Source: UBA3064 sp023258775
GTDB taxonomy: Bacteria > Pseudomonadota > Gammaproteobacteria > Burkholderiales > Burkholderiaceae_E
DNA: 64,000 nt
Direction of reading: 5' to 3'
Assembly: GCA_044355655.1 (NCBI GenBank)
Contig: JBIKXS010000007.1
Coordinates: 36,837 to 100,836, forward strand
Under the pieces are notes generated by a model. That model was not told the origin of the DNA. It saw only the letters and a program-made list of their open reading frames with translations, and ran no database searches. Below, piece by piece: positions 8,609 through 16,848 of this stretch; position 1 is the stretch's first letter; each line of letters starts with the position of its first letter. The translations under genes were made by a program, and so were the position numbers.

Positions 8609-9808
8609 CTAGGCTAGCAAAACCCGAGGTTCAATGGTTAGCTCTAGTCCGAATCGGGCTTGGACAAGGTCAATAATGCCTTGAGCAAAGGCAATGAGCA
8701 CGTCGCCGCTAGCTTTCCCGTAGTTCACCAGTACCAGAGCATGCTTGGCTGACACACCAACATCGCCCTCCCTTTGCCCTTTTAAGCCACATTGATCAAT
8801 CATCCAGGCAGCAGACAGCTTGTGATGATGCGCGCCATCAGGATAAATCGGCATTCTTGGAAATCGCGCTTTCAGCGCGAGCGCAGCTTCGTTATGCAGC
8901 CTGGGGTTATGAAAAAAACTTCCTGCATTAGGCTCAATCTCGGGATCAGGCAACTTGCTGCTGCGAATCTGGCGAATAACTTGCGCAAGCTCGAGTGCAG
9001 TTTGAGGGCGGGAATCACGAAAATGCGCTTGCAAATCTGGGTAGCGGAAATTCAACATGCTCGTCGGTGACGAACGCCCTTGATCAGAAGGCCCATGTAC
9101 ATAGGCTTCAGCATCTGATGCCGGATGCTCGGATTGCAGATGTTTGGATGTTAGATGCTCGGATGTTAGACGCTCCGATGCCTGATACTTGGATCGTAAG
9201 TGCCCTGCTGGCAAGTGATCGGATGCCAACTGGCCGCTTAGCAAGTGTGCTGATGTCGCCTGCCGATTCAACTGGAGCTCAATATGACTGATGATCCAGT
9301 GCTGATGGCTTGGCGCCTTGAAGACGCTTGACCGATACGAGAATTGACAATCTTCGAGGCTAAAACGCTTGCGAGTCATGCTCTCCCAGTGAATGGCCTC
9401 CAGTGCTACAAAGCATTGAGAAAGTTCGACCCCATAAGCACCAATATTTTGGATCGGTGCGGCACCGACCGAACCAGGGATCATGCTCAGGTTTTCAAGT
9501 CCTTGTAGGCCTTGGCATAAACTCCATTGGACTAGCTCGTCCCAGTGCTCGCCAGCGTGAGCAAGAATGCGATCATGCCCAATACGCTCATAGCCTCGCC
9601 ATGCAATTTGTAGCAGTGTCCCCTGAATATGCGAACCGAAGACGCTGTTGCTTCCTTCGCCGAGCAAGCCGCGAAAGCTTCCACGCAAGGCGCGCTTGAC
9701 GTCGGCGAGTTCTGCAGGGTGGTGAACCCGAATCAGCCTGTCGACACGGCCTTGTAGCCGCAGACTTGTACGCGTCGACAAGTCCGCGTTGTCGATAATC
9801 TCAAGCAA
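8609..9808 (-). CDS. murB: UDP-N-acetylenolpyruvoylglucosamine reductase with repeat insert
   Basis: MurB reduces UDP-GlcNAc-enolpyruvate to UDP-MurNAc in peptidoglycan synthesis, using FAD and NADPH. Family motifs are present: LLGEGSNSVF (about 48-57), IPGSVGAAPIQNIGAYG (110-126), QFSYRSSVFK (155-164), and the catalytic-serine segment PNAGSFFHNP late in the protein. At 399 residues it is about 60 longer than usual. The extra length is an insert at about 191-259 containing ten pentads of the form S-x-H-L-x (196-245), between the strand ending in ELQL and NFRYPDLQ. The start is TTG, 2 bases after the scpA stop; no ATG fits. Confidence 0.94.
   Translation of the reverse strand: MLEIIDNADLSTRTSLRLQGRVDRLIRVHHPAELADVKRALRGSFRGLLGEGSNSVFGSHIQGTLLQIAWRGYERIGHDRILAHAGEHWDELVQWSLCQGLQGLENLSMIPGSVGAAPIQNIGAYGVELSQCFVALEAIHWESMTRKRFSLEDCQFSYRSSVFKAPSHQHWIISHIELQLNRQATSAHLLSGQLASDHLPAGHLRSKYQASERLTSEHLTSKHLQSEHPASDAEAYVHGPSDQGRSSPTSMLNFRYPDLQAHFRDSRPQTALELAQVIRQIRSSKLPDPEIEPNAGSFFHNPRLHNEAALALKARFPRMPIYPDGAHHHKLSAAWMIDQCGLKGQREGDVGVSAKHALVLVNYGKASGDVLIAFAQGIIDLVQARFGLELTIEPRVLLA
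9074..9223 (-). repeat. 15-bp tandem array inside murB (ten S-x-H-L-x pentads)
   Basis: Residues 196-245 of MurB read as ten successive pentads, among them SAHLL, SGQLA, SDHLP, SERLT, SEHLT and SKHLQ. They correspond to exactly 150 bases of a degenerate 15-bp unit. The plus strand shows recurring GATGTTAGATGCTCG-like units. The unit length is a multiple of three, so the frame is kept. Confidence 0.85.
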
Positions 9809-9810
9809 GC

Positions 9811-10668
9811 CTAGCTCGGTGTGAAGCTAAGCCGAACATAAATGGGCGCATAACATTCGGCTTGTGTTAATTCAACAAGCGATTCTTTGGTCAGTTCGAG
9901 CAACGCTACAAAAGTAACCACGGCATGAGGGAGGCCCTTTAAGGGGTCAAACAAATCCTGGAACTCGGCAAATCGGCGCTGCTGAAGTTGTCGCAAGACA
10001 ACGGTCATGATTTCTCGAACCGATAATTCTTCGCGGGTGATTTTGTGGTGCTGAATCAGCTTGGCCCTGCGCACAATATCGGCCCAGGCAGCCCGCAAGT
10101 CAGCGGCATTGACTTCAGGCCGACGCTCAACCACATCCTGATCAAGAAAGACTTGTGATACGAAGAACTCCCGACCTAGTTGGGGTAGTTGATCGAGGTG
10201 CTGTGCGCCTTGCTTTATCGATTCGTACTCGAGAAGCCGTCTTGCCAGTTCTGCCCGAGGATCTTCGGGCTCAGACTCACCTTCACGTTTTTGTACCGGC
10301 AGTAACATTCTTGATTTGATATCGATTAGCATCGCTGCCATGAGCAGATACTCAGCGGCTAATTCAAGGTGGTGACTACGGATCTCCTCAACGTAGGCGA
10401 GGTATTGTCGCGTGAGTTCGGCCATCGGGATATCGAGAATGTTGAAGTTCTGCCGCCGAATTAAATAGAGTAGCAGGTCCAATGGCCCTTCAAAGGCCTC
10501 TAAAAACACCTCAAGCGCATCGGGCGGGATGTACAAATCCTGCGGAAGCTTAAGCAAGGGTTCACCGTAAAGCCTTGCTATGCCTTTTAATTCGAGCTGT
10601 TCGCCTCCAGGGATGAGGCCCTGCTCGGCCGAAGCCGTCATACTCAGCAAGCCACCTGACGTCGACAT
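9811..10668 (-). CDS. scpA: Segregation and condensation protein A
   Basis: ScpA is the kleisin of the bacterial SMC-ScpAB condensin, which organises and segregates chromosomes. The 285-residue product has the N-terminal kleisin motif FEGPLDLLLYLIRRQ and then NILDIPMAELTRQYL; the C-terminal winged helix that binds the SMC head follows. The gene follows the DUF3460 gene by 9 bases and precedes murB by 2, so it lies inside a tight minus-strand operon. A second in-frame ATG at 10641 has a better AGGTGG ribosome site and may be the true start. No scpB is in the window. Confidence 0.93.
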   Translation of the reverse strand: MSTSGGLLSMTASAEQGLIPGGEQLELKGIARLYGEPLLKLPQDLYIPPDALEVFLEAFEGPLDLLLYLIRRQNFNILDIPMAELTRQYLAYVEEIRSHHLELAAEYLLMAAMLIDIKSRMLLPVQKREGESEPEDPRAELARRLLEYESIKQGAQHLDQLPQLGREFFVSQVFLDQDVVERRPEVNAADLRAAWADIVRRAKLIQHHKITREELSVREIMTVVLRQLQQRRFAEFQDLFDPLKGLPHAVVTFVALLELTKESLVELTQAECYAPIYVRLSFTPS

Positions 10669-10677
10669 CAGGCTGAT

Positions 10678-10869
10678 TTAAGCGTTATGGTAGACATATG
10701 GTTTTTGAGCGACCTTTGCCGATTGACGCTCCTTGGCCGTTTCGAGATCCTGCGGTTTGTCCCACCAGATGCTTCGGCCCTGCTGCTGCTGCTGTTCCAA
10801 GTGAGGACGTTGTGTTTTGAGCTGTTCGATAAATAGCGTGGCTTCAGAACGATAACTGCGTTGTTTCAT
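10678..10869 (-). CDS. DUF3460 family small protein
   Basis: A 63-residue basic protein, beginning MKQRSYRSEATLFIEQLK and carrying an IWWDKP segment. This matches the DUF3460 family, short proteins known mainly from betaproteobacteria and commonly encoded next to scpA and panC. The function is unknown. A run of five glutamines (residues 26-30) lies in the middle. It is the gene immediately before scpA in the minus-strand operon. Confidence 0.85.
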   Translation of the reverse strand: MKQRSYRSEATLFIEQLKTQRPHLEQQQQQGRSIWWDKPQDLETAKERQSAKVAQKPYVYHNA

Positions 10870-10950
10870 GCAAGAACTCCTGATAAAGACGGTCTTTGAC
10901 TGCCAGCCCCAAGTGTAATTCCTCGCGCTATAACTGGCATGCTTATCCTC

Positions 10951-12615
10951 TTAAGGATATGGCTCGCTTCGCGCTTCGTGTTGCTCAAAGCCTAGCCTTG
11001 CCGCGGCCAGATCGCTGTAAATTCTTCGACCGACCAAATCATCCAAGAGCCCGCTACGCGCGATCAATGAGGCAACATTCTCAGGAGCACCATAAATTGC
11101 CAAGCTGCCACCCAGCGAATCCAAGAGGTCCTTGTATTGGGTTAATACCTCAAGCGCACTTGTGTCGAGGTAGCTGACCGCTTGCATATCCAGAATGATG
11201 TGCTGTGCTGGCGGCTGATTGACGTCAAGACCTGCTTCGATACGGTCAACTGATCCGAAAAAGAGCGGACCTTTGAGCTGGCATATCGCGATTGTCTCGC
11301 GACTTTCTCCGCGTAAAGGTTCAAGCCAATGCAAGCTTGTAAGACTTGCCATACGATGCAAAAAGAGCAGGCAGGCCAAACCAACGCCGACCTGCACCGC
11401 GATCGTAAGATCAAATACGACCGTGAGTATAAAACTCCCGACCATCAGGGCGCGATGGGGCACGCTAAACGCCCTTAAGCGCGCAAATGCTCGCCAGTCA
11501 CCCATATGGAAAGCCACAAAAAGCAAGATCGCAGCAAGAACCGCAAGCGGAATGTTGGCCGCCAAAGGCGCGGCTACCAAAACGATCAAAATGAGCGTGA
11601 GCGAGTGGACCAATCCTGAAATCGGCGATCGAGCGCCACTGCGTACATTGGTCACTGTTCTGGCGATCGTACCCGTGGCAGCAATGCCACCAAACAAAGG
11701 AACTAGCAAGTTCGCCACGCCCTGAGCGATAAGCTCCTGGTCAGCGTTGTGACGCTCACGAATCAGGCTGTCGGCCATTCTTGCGCAGAGCAAGGATTCG
11801 ATGCCGCACAAGAGCGCAATCGAGATTGCAGGCACGAGAATCTCCCGAATCTTGCTCCAGTCGATGTCAGGCGCAGTCGGGTAGGGGAAGCTTGCCGGGA
11901 TACCACCGAATCGACTGCCAATAGTCGGTACTTCAAGCAAATCGCTGCTGATAATCAAGACTCCGACGAGCAAAACAATCACGGTCCCAGGGACCTGTTT
12001 GGCAACTTCTTTCCAACGAGGTCCATACTGTCGGAAGGATTTGGGCCAAAGATGCAGGATCACTAAACTCAATAATCCCAGTGAAACAGCAGCAGCATCA
12101 GCTTGCTGAGCATGACGTGCAAGGATTTCAATTTGGGCAAAAAAATCTGCCGGCATTTTCTCGACGGGTAGACCGAAAAAATCGCGTAACTGTTGTAACC
12201 CGATAATGACCGCAATACCGTTCGTAAATCCTGTCACGATAGCCACTGGAACATAGCGAATAATTCGGCCCAAGCGAAAGGCGCCTGCGATCACCAATAA
12301 GCCGCCTGCAAGCATCGTTGCCAAAAGTAGATTGCCCGCGCCGATCCGTTCCCCAAGCGTGTAGAGAAGACCAACAAATGCTCCTGCAGGACCTGCGATC
12401 TGGACTTTTGACCCTCCCAGCAGAGAGACTACAAAGCCTGCCAGAATGGCGGTCACCAGTCCTTGTGCGGGACTCACGCCTGAGGCGATTCCAAAGGCCA
12501 TCGCAAGCGGTAGCGCCACCGCACCCACAGTGACGCCAGCAGCAAGATCCGCTCGAAAATCGCCTGCCCGGTAGCCGCGCAGCGAATCGATAATCGCTGG
12601 CCGAAAACGGATCAT
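10951..12615 (-). CDS. SulP-family anion permease with STAS domain
   Basis: The 554-residue inner-membrane protein has the SulP architecture: an N-terminal transport domain with about 12-14 membrane spans starting near residue 20, then a cytoplasmic STAS domain from about 430. Recognisable parts are LAAGVTVGAVALPLAMAFG near the start and ILDMQAVSYLDTSALEVL in the STAS domain. Family members move sulfate, bicarbonate or dicarboxylates, and the substrate here is unknown. It lies 63 bases downstream of metG on the same strand. The first codons are duplicated directly upstream, creating a 12-codon ORF whose stop overlaps this start (ATGA). Confidence 0.93.
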   Translation of the reverse strand: MIRFRPAIIDSLRGYRAGDFRADLAAGVTVGAVALPLAMAFGIASGVSPAQGLVTAILAGFVVSLLGGSKVQIAGPAGAFVGLLYTLGERIGAGNLLLATMLAGGLLVIAGAFRLGRIIRYVPVAIVTGFTNGIAVIIGLQQLRDFFGLPVEKMPADFFAQIEILARHAQQADAAAVSLGLLSLVILHLWPKSFRQYGPRWKEVAKQVPGTVIVLLVGVLIISSDLLEVPTIGSRFGGIPASFPYPTAPDIDWSKIREILVPAISIALLCGIESLLCARMADSLIRERHNADQELIAQGVANLLVPLFGGIAATGTIARTVTNVRSGARSPISGLVHSLTLILIVLVAAPLAANIPLAVLAAILLFVAFHMGDWRAFARLRAFSVPHRALMVGSFILTVVFDLTIAVQVGVGLACLLFLHRMASLTSLHWLEPLRGESRETIAICQLKGPLFFGSVDRIEAGLDVNQPPAQHIILDMQAVSYLDTSALEVLTQYKDLLDSLGGSLAIYGAPENVASLIARSGLLDDLVGRRIYSDLAAARLGFEQHEARSEPYP

Positions 12616-12651
12616 CGCGAATCGATAATCGCAGGTCGAAAGCGGATCATC
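12582..12651 (-). repeat. 35-bp tandem duplication spanning the sulP start codon
   Basis: Two adjacent 35-base copies (12582-12616 and 12617-12651) differ at three positions. The inner copy holds the real start of the SulP gene. The outer copy repeats the same start out of frame, so it encodes MIRFRPAIIDSR and then stops at a TGA that overlaps the real ATG. Confidence 0.9.
12615..12650 (-). other. 12-codon upstream ORF created by the duplication
   Basis: Reading the minus strand from the duplicated ATG gives 11 codons identical in sense to the SulP N-terminus, then Arg and a TGA. The TGA shares bases with the permease ATG in an ATGA arrangement, as in translationally coupled genes. Whether it is translated cannot be told from sequence. 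Confidence 0.5.
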
Positions 12652-12678
12652 GCGAATAAGGTTCGAATGACAGCATGG

Positions 12679-14934
12679 TTAGCGGATCTTCATGCCCGGC
12701 ACTGCCCCGGGCTCAGCCTCTAGCAAAAACATGCCCGACACCTGGCCACTTTCATCGGCAGCGCTCAATAACATGCCCTCGGAAACACCGAACTTCATTT
12801 TTCGCGGTGCCAAATTGGCAACGACAGCCGTTAGCTTGCCAATGAGTCGCTCGGGGCTTATCGAAGCTTTAATCCCTGAAAAGATCGTCCTTGGTTTCGC
12901 CTCACCCAAGTCAATGACAAGTTTGATTAATTTGTCTGATCCATCAACGGCTTGCGCCTCAAGAATCCGACCCAAGCGCAAATCGATTTTCGCAAACTCA
13001 TCAATACCTATAAAGGGGGGCAAATTTGCATTTCCGTCAGATTGTGCTGACTCGTTCGGTTGGCTGACCCCAGTCCGGGTGGTGGAAGCATTCGAGGGCT
13101 TTAGGGATTCAGGGCTTGCCGCTTTTTGCTCACTACGGTTTGCTTCGAGCAACGCATCGATTTGCTTTCGCTCAACCCTTGTGACAAGGTGTTGAAAGGC
13201 AGCGATTTGATGACCTTCAGGCAAATCAGCGTCTGAGTTGAAATCGATCGAATCCCAGCCACGTTGCCCAACAGCGAGCCTGTCAAGCGCAAGTTGCGCG
13301 GTATTTGGCAAGACAGGTTGTAACATCCGCATGAGGTGCGCAAAAGCACGAATTGCAGTACTGCATACAACTTGCAATCGATCCTGTTGATCAGCTTGCT
13401 TGGCAAGCTCCCAGGGTTTGTTCTGATCAATATACTGATTTACTGCGTCGCAAAGCGACATCACTTCACGCATAGCACGGCTGAATTCGCGGTGCTCATA
13501 ATGCTGCGCCAGTGTTTCGGTACCGCACCATGCCCTGCCAAATTCGGCCATGGCCTCGGTGTCGCTCACTGCCAACTTGCCTTCAAATTTCTTGATCAAA
13601 AATCCAGAACAGCGTGCGGCAATATTAACTAACTTACCGACTAAGTCTGCATTGACTCTTGCGATAAAGTCATCAAGATTCAGATCGATATCTTCCATTG
13701 ATGCGTTGAGTTTGGCTGCGAAATAGTAGCGCAACCACTCAGGGTTGAGACCCTGATCAATATAACTTTTTGCATTAATGAATGTGCCCCGCGATTTGCT
13801 CATTTTCTGACCGTCAACGGTTAGAAATCCATGAGCAAACACATTGGTCGGTGCTCTAAATCCTGAAAAATGGAGCATCGCTGGCCAGAATAAGGTATGG
13901 AAATACAAAATATCTTTGCCAATGAAATGATATTGCTCCCAGGGACTGTCTGCCTTAGTGAACGCGTCGAAATCAAGTCCGCGATCATTCGCATAACGTT
14001 TAAAACTTGCGTAGTATCCGATAGGTGCATCGAGCCAAACATAGAAATACTTACCCGGTGCTTCAGGGATCTCAAAGCCAAAGTAGGGGGCGTCGCGGGA
14101 TATGTCCCAGTCGGCGAGCTTGCTTGCGTTTGCATCCACATCCACATCAACGATCGCTTGACCGTCGCTGGATGAAGCTTGACTGTTGTCGGCGGAAGCA
14201 TCACTGTCGCCGAGCCATTCCTTGAGCTTATTGCGAGCCTCGGTTTGAAGCCTGCCGTCCATCAGCGCCCATTGCCTTAAAAAAGCGCCGCAACGCGGGT
14301 CGGACAGCTTGAAAAAATAGTGATCAGAAACTTTTCGAATGGGTTTAGCCCCAGACACGACCGAACGAGCATCGATCAAGTCTGTTGGGCTGTAAGTTGC
14401 GCCACAGGCTTCACAAGAGTCACCGTACTGATCCACTGCTTTGCATCTCGGACAGGTGCCCTTAATAAACCGATCGGGCAAAAACATGGAGCGTTCGGGA
14501 TCGTACATCTGTTCGATTGAACGCTTCTCAATAAATCCTCCGTCCCTAAGCGCAAGATAAATATGGTTGGCGAGCGCCTGGTTTTCTGGGCTGTGCGTGC
14601 TGTAGTAATGATCGAAAGCGACACCAAAGGCGGCAAAATCTCTTGTGTGTTCCTGCCAGACTCGATCAATTAATGCCTCTGGCGTAATCCCCAAGGACTC
14701 TGCCCTTAGCATGACTGGGGTGCCATGGGTATCGTCGGCGCAGACATAGTGCACCTCATGGCCCCGCATTTTTTGAAAGCGCACCCAAATGTCAGTTTGG
14801 AGATATTCGACCAAATGACCGAGGTGGATATCACCGTTTGCGTAGGGCAGCGCTGAGGTCACCAGCATTTTGCGCTTTAGCGCGACCCCTTGGTGTTGCG
14901 GTGGCGTGAACTTGTCTTGCCCGAGAGTCGTCAT
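12679..14934 (-). CDS. metG: Methionyl-tRNA synthetase with low-complexity inserts
   Basis: MetG charges tRNA-Met. The 751-residue protein shows the class I motifs HLGH (37-40) and KMSKS (377-381), four zinc-ligand cysteines (161, 164, 174, 177) and the C-terminal tRNA-binding domain (IDLRLGRI). It is longer than most relatives. A Ser/Asp/Ala-rich stretch at about 242-272 interrupts the normally continuous segment between KEWL and DWDISRDAPYFGF. A second Ser/Asn/Gln-rich stretch lies at about 605-642, before the tRNA-binding domain. All catalytic motifs are intact. It is the first gene of the minus-strand run to murB and is divergent from apbC. Confidence 0.96.
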   Translation of the reverse strand: MTTLGQDKFTPPQHQGVALKRKMLVTSALPYANGDIHLGHLVEYLQTDIWVRFQKMRGHEVHYVCADDTHGTPVMLRAESLGITPEALIDRVWQEHTRDFAAFGVAFDHYYSTHSPENQALANHIYLALRDGGFIEKRSIEQMYDPERSMFLPDRFIKGTCPRCKAVDQYGDSCEACGATYSPTDLIDARSVVSGAKPIRKVSDHYFFKLSDPRCGAFLRQWALMDGRLQTEARNKLKEWLGDSDASADNSQASSSDGQAIVDVDVDANASKLADWDISRDAPYFGFEIPEAPGKYFYVWLDAPIGYYASFKRYANDRGLDFDAFTKADSPWEQYHFIGKDILYFHTLFWPAMLHFSGFRAPTNVFAHGFLTVDGQKMSKSRGTFINAKSYIDQGLNPEWLRYYFAAKLNASMEDIDLNLDDFIARVNADLVGKLVNIAARCSGFLIKKFEGKLAVSDTEAMAEFGRAWCGTETLAQHYEHREFSRAMREVMSLCDAVNQYIDQNKPWELAKQADQQDRLQVVCSTAIRAFAHLMRMLQPVLPNTAQLALDRLAVGQRGWDSIDFNSDADLPEGHQIAAFQHLVTRVERKQIDALLEANRSEQKAASPESLKPSNASTTRTGVSQPNESAQSDGNANLPPFIGIDEFAKIDLRLGRILEAQAVDGSDKLIKLVIDLGEAKPRTIFSGIKASISPERLIGKLTAVVANLAPRKMKFGVSEGMLLSAADESGQVSGMFLLEAEPGAVPGMKIR

Positions 14935-15039
14935 GGCTTCATGGATAAAACGCTGAGTGTAACAAGGTGATCGATTAGACTGATTTGCAGAAGCGTTAAG
15001 CGCGACGCATCCGTCATAACTTTAAGCGAAAGCTCCATC

Positions 15040-16128
15040 ATGAATCCGAGTGAAGATACCCTAAGGGCAGTCCTGCGATCGGTCATCGATCCCAATACCG
15101 AGAAAGATTTGCTTAGCAGCAAAGCGCTGAAGAAGCTTCGGATTGACCAAGGAGAAGTTAGTCTTGATATCGAGTTAGGTTACCCAGCCCGTACGCAAAT
15201 CGAGTCGATAAGAACCGCGGTCGAGCAGGCACTCAAATCTCAGGATGGCGTGCGGCGAGTAAGCGCCAATGTTTATCAACGTATTGTTGCGCACGCTTTT
15301 TCGCCCTCAGCCAAGCCGCTCGAGGGCGTGCGCAATGTGATCGCTGTCGCGTCGGGTAAGGGTGGGGTTGGCAAAAGCACCACGGCAGTCAACCTTGCGC
15401 TCGCCTTAGCCTCCGAAGGAGCTAGGGTGGGACTGCTTGATGCCGATATCTACGGACCCTCGCAGCCCACCATGCTCGGCTTGTCGGGTAAGCCGCAAAG
15501 TCGTGACGGCAAGACCATGGAACCTCACATCGGTCATGGATTGCAGGTCAACTCGATCGGCTTTCTGATCGGCGAGGACACGCCGATGATTTGGCGTGGG
15601 CCAATGGCAACTCAGGCTCTCGAGCAACTTATTCGGGACACGCGTTGGCATGATCTTGACTACTTGGTCATCGATATGCCGCCCGGAACAGGAGATATTC
15701 ACCTCACCTTAGCGCAACGTATGCCGGTGACTGGCGCGATGATCGTGACAACGCCTCAAGACATTGCCCTGCTTGATGCGCGCAAAGGCTTGAAAATGTT
15801 TGAGAAAGTGGGTATCCCAGTCCTGGGTATCGTCGAAAATATGGCCATGCACCAGTGCAGCGCCTGCGGAAAGATTGAGCATATTTTTGGAGAAGGTGGC
15901 GGCAAGCGGATGGCTGAACAGTACGAGGTCGCTTATTTAGGCGCTTTGCCCTTGGAGCTTAAGATCCGACAGCAAACTGATGAAGGCTGCCCCACGGTAG
16001 CTGCCGAGCCTGATTCGCCGATCAGCGATCTCTACAGGGGCATTGCTCGAAAACTCGCTGTTGCTCTGGCAGCCCGTGCGGTCAGCCATGCATCAAAGTT
16101 TCCGAGCATTGTTGCGCAAAACACTTAA
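15040..16128 (+). CDS. apbC: Iron-sulfur cluster carrier ATPase (ApbC/Mrp)
   Basis: This P-loop ATPase of the Mrp/NBP35 family delivers Fe-S clusters to apoproteins in the cytoplasm. The 362-residue product has an N-terminal MIP18/DUF59-like domain (about 1-85), a deviant Walker A GKGGVGKS at 106-113, the IDMPPGTGD segment at about 211-219, and the cluster-binding CxxC pair Cys273 and Cys276. Length is normal. It is transcribed divergently from metG; this adjacency is common in proteobacteria. Confidence 0.95.
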   Translation: MNPSEDTLRAVLRSVIDPNTEKDLLSSKALKKLRIDQGEVSLDIELGYPARTQIESIRTAVEQALKSQDGVRRVSANVYQRIVAHAFSPSAKPLEGVRNVIAVASGKGGVGKSTTAVNLALALASEGARVGLLDADIYGPSQPTMLGLSGKPQSRDGKTMEPHIGHGLQVNSIGFLIGEDTPMIWRGPMATQALEQLIRDTRWHDLDYLVIDMPPGTGDIHLTLAQRMPVTGAMIVTTPQDIALLDARKGLKMFEKVGIPVLGIVENMAMHQCSACGKIEHIFGEGGGKRMAEQYEVAYLGALPLELKIRQQTDEGCPTVAAEPDSPISDLYRGIARKLAVALAARAVSHASKFPSIVAQNT

Positions 16129-16200
16129 GATAGCTCCAAGCGCACCGTAGTCTGTCAGCCAGCGCCTGTAGACCTTTTAGCGAGCAATCCTGCAAATCGG

Positions 16201-16230
16201 AATCGGCGAGCGGGGAATCGGCGAGCGCAG
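16201..16230 (+). repeat. 15-bp tandem pair upstream of dcd
   Basis: AATCGGCGAGCGGGG is followed directly by AATCGGCGAGCGCAG. The pair lies in the 124-base spacer between apbC and dcd, about 20 bases before the dcd ribosome site. Confidence 0.8.
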
Positions 16231-16252
16231 CTTTTTTTGCCAAGGGGCATGT

Positions 16253-16822
16253 ATGAGTGTGAAATCGGATCACTGGATCAGGCGAATGGCCAAGGAGCAT
16301 CGCATGATTGAGCCCTTTAGCGCTTCGCAAGTGAGAGAAGGCGAGGGCGGGCAGCGGATTGTGTCTTACGGTACATCGAGTTATGGCTACGATGTCCGTT
16401 GCGCCGACGAATTTAAAATCTTCACCAATATTAATGCCTCGATTGTTGATCCCAAGGCCTTCGATCAAGGCTCTTTCGTGGACTTCAAAGGTCCTGTTTG
16501 CATCATTCCGCCCAATTCCTTCGCGCTGGCGCGGACCATGGAGTACTTCCGAATTCCAAGATCAGTGCTCACGATTTGCCTGGGCAAGAGTACGTACGCG
16601 CGCTGCGGCATTATTGTGAATGTGACCCCGCTCGAGCCCGAATGGGAGGGCCACGTCACCCTCGAATTTTCCAATACCACGCCCTTACCGGCGAGGATTT
16701 ACGCAGGCGAGGGCTGCGCACAAATGGTCTTTCTCGAATCAGATGAGGTTTGCGGCACCAGTTATGCGGATCGAGGCGGCAAATATCAAGGGCAGCAAGG
16801 CGTAACCCTACCTCGCACTTGA
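16253..16822 (+). CDS. dcd: dCTP deaminase
   Basis: Dcd converts dCTP to dUTP, feeding thymidylate synthesis. The 189-residue product matches the trimeric Dcd/dUTPase fold: SYGTSSYGYDVR early, CLGKSTYARCG in the middle, and the catalytic-glutamate segment PEWEGHVTLEFSN. Length is normal for proteobacterial Dcd. The start has a strong AAGGGG ribosome site. It works in the same pathway as thyA at about 49 kb, although the genes are not linked. Confidence 0.95.
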   Translation: MSVKSDHWIRRMAKEHRMIEPFSASQVREGEGGQRIVSYGTSSYGYDVRCADEFKIFTNINASIVDPKAFDQGSFVDFKGPVCIIPPNSFALARTMEYFRIPRSVLTICLGKSTYARCGIIVNVTPLEPEWEGHVTLEFSNTTPLPARIYAGEGCAQMVFLESDEVCGTSYADRGGKYQGQQGVTLPRT

Positions 16823-16848
16823 GTTGACCCTGCCTTTAGGGCCTGGTA

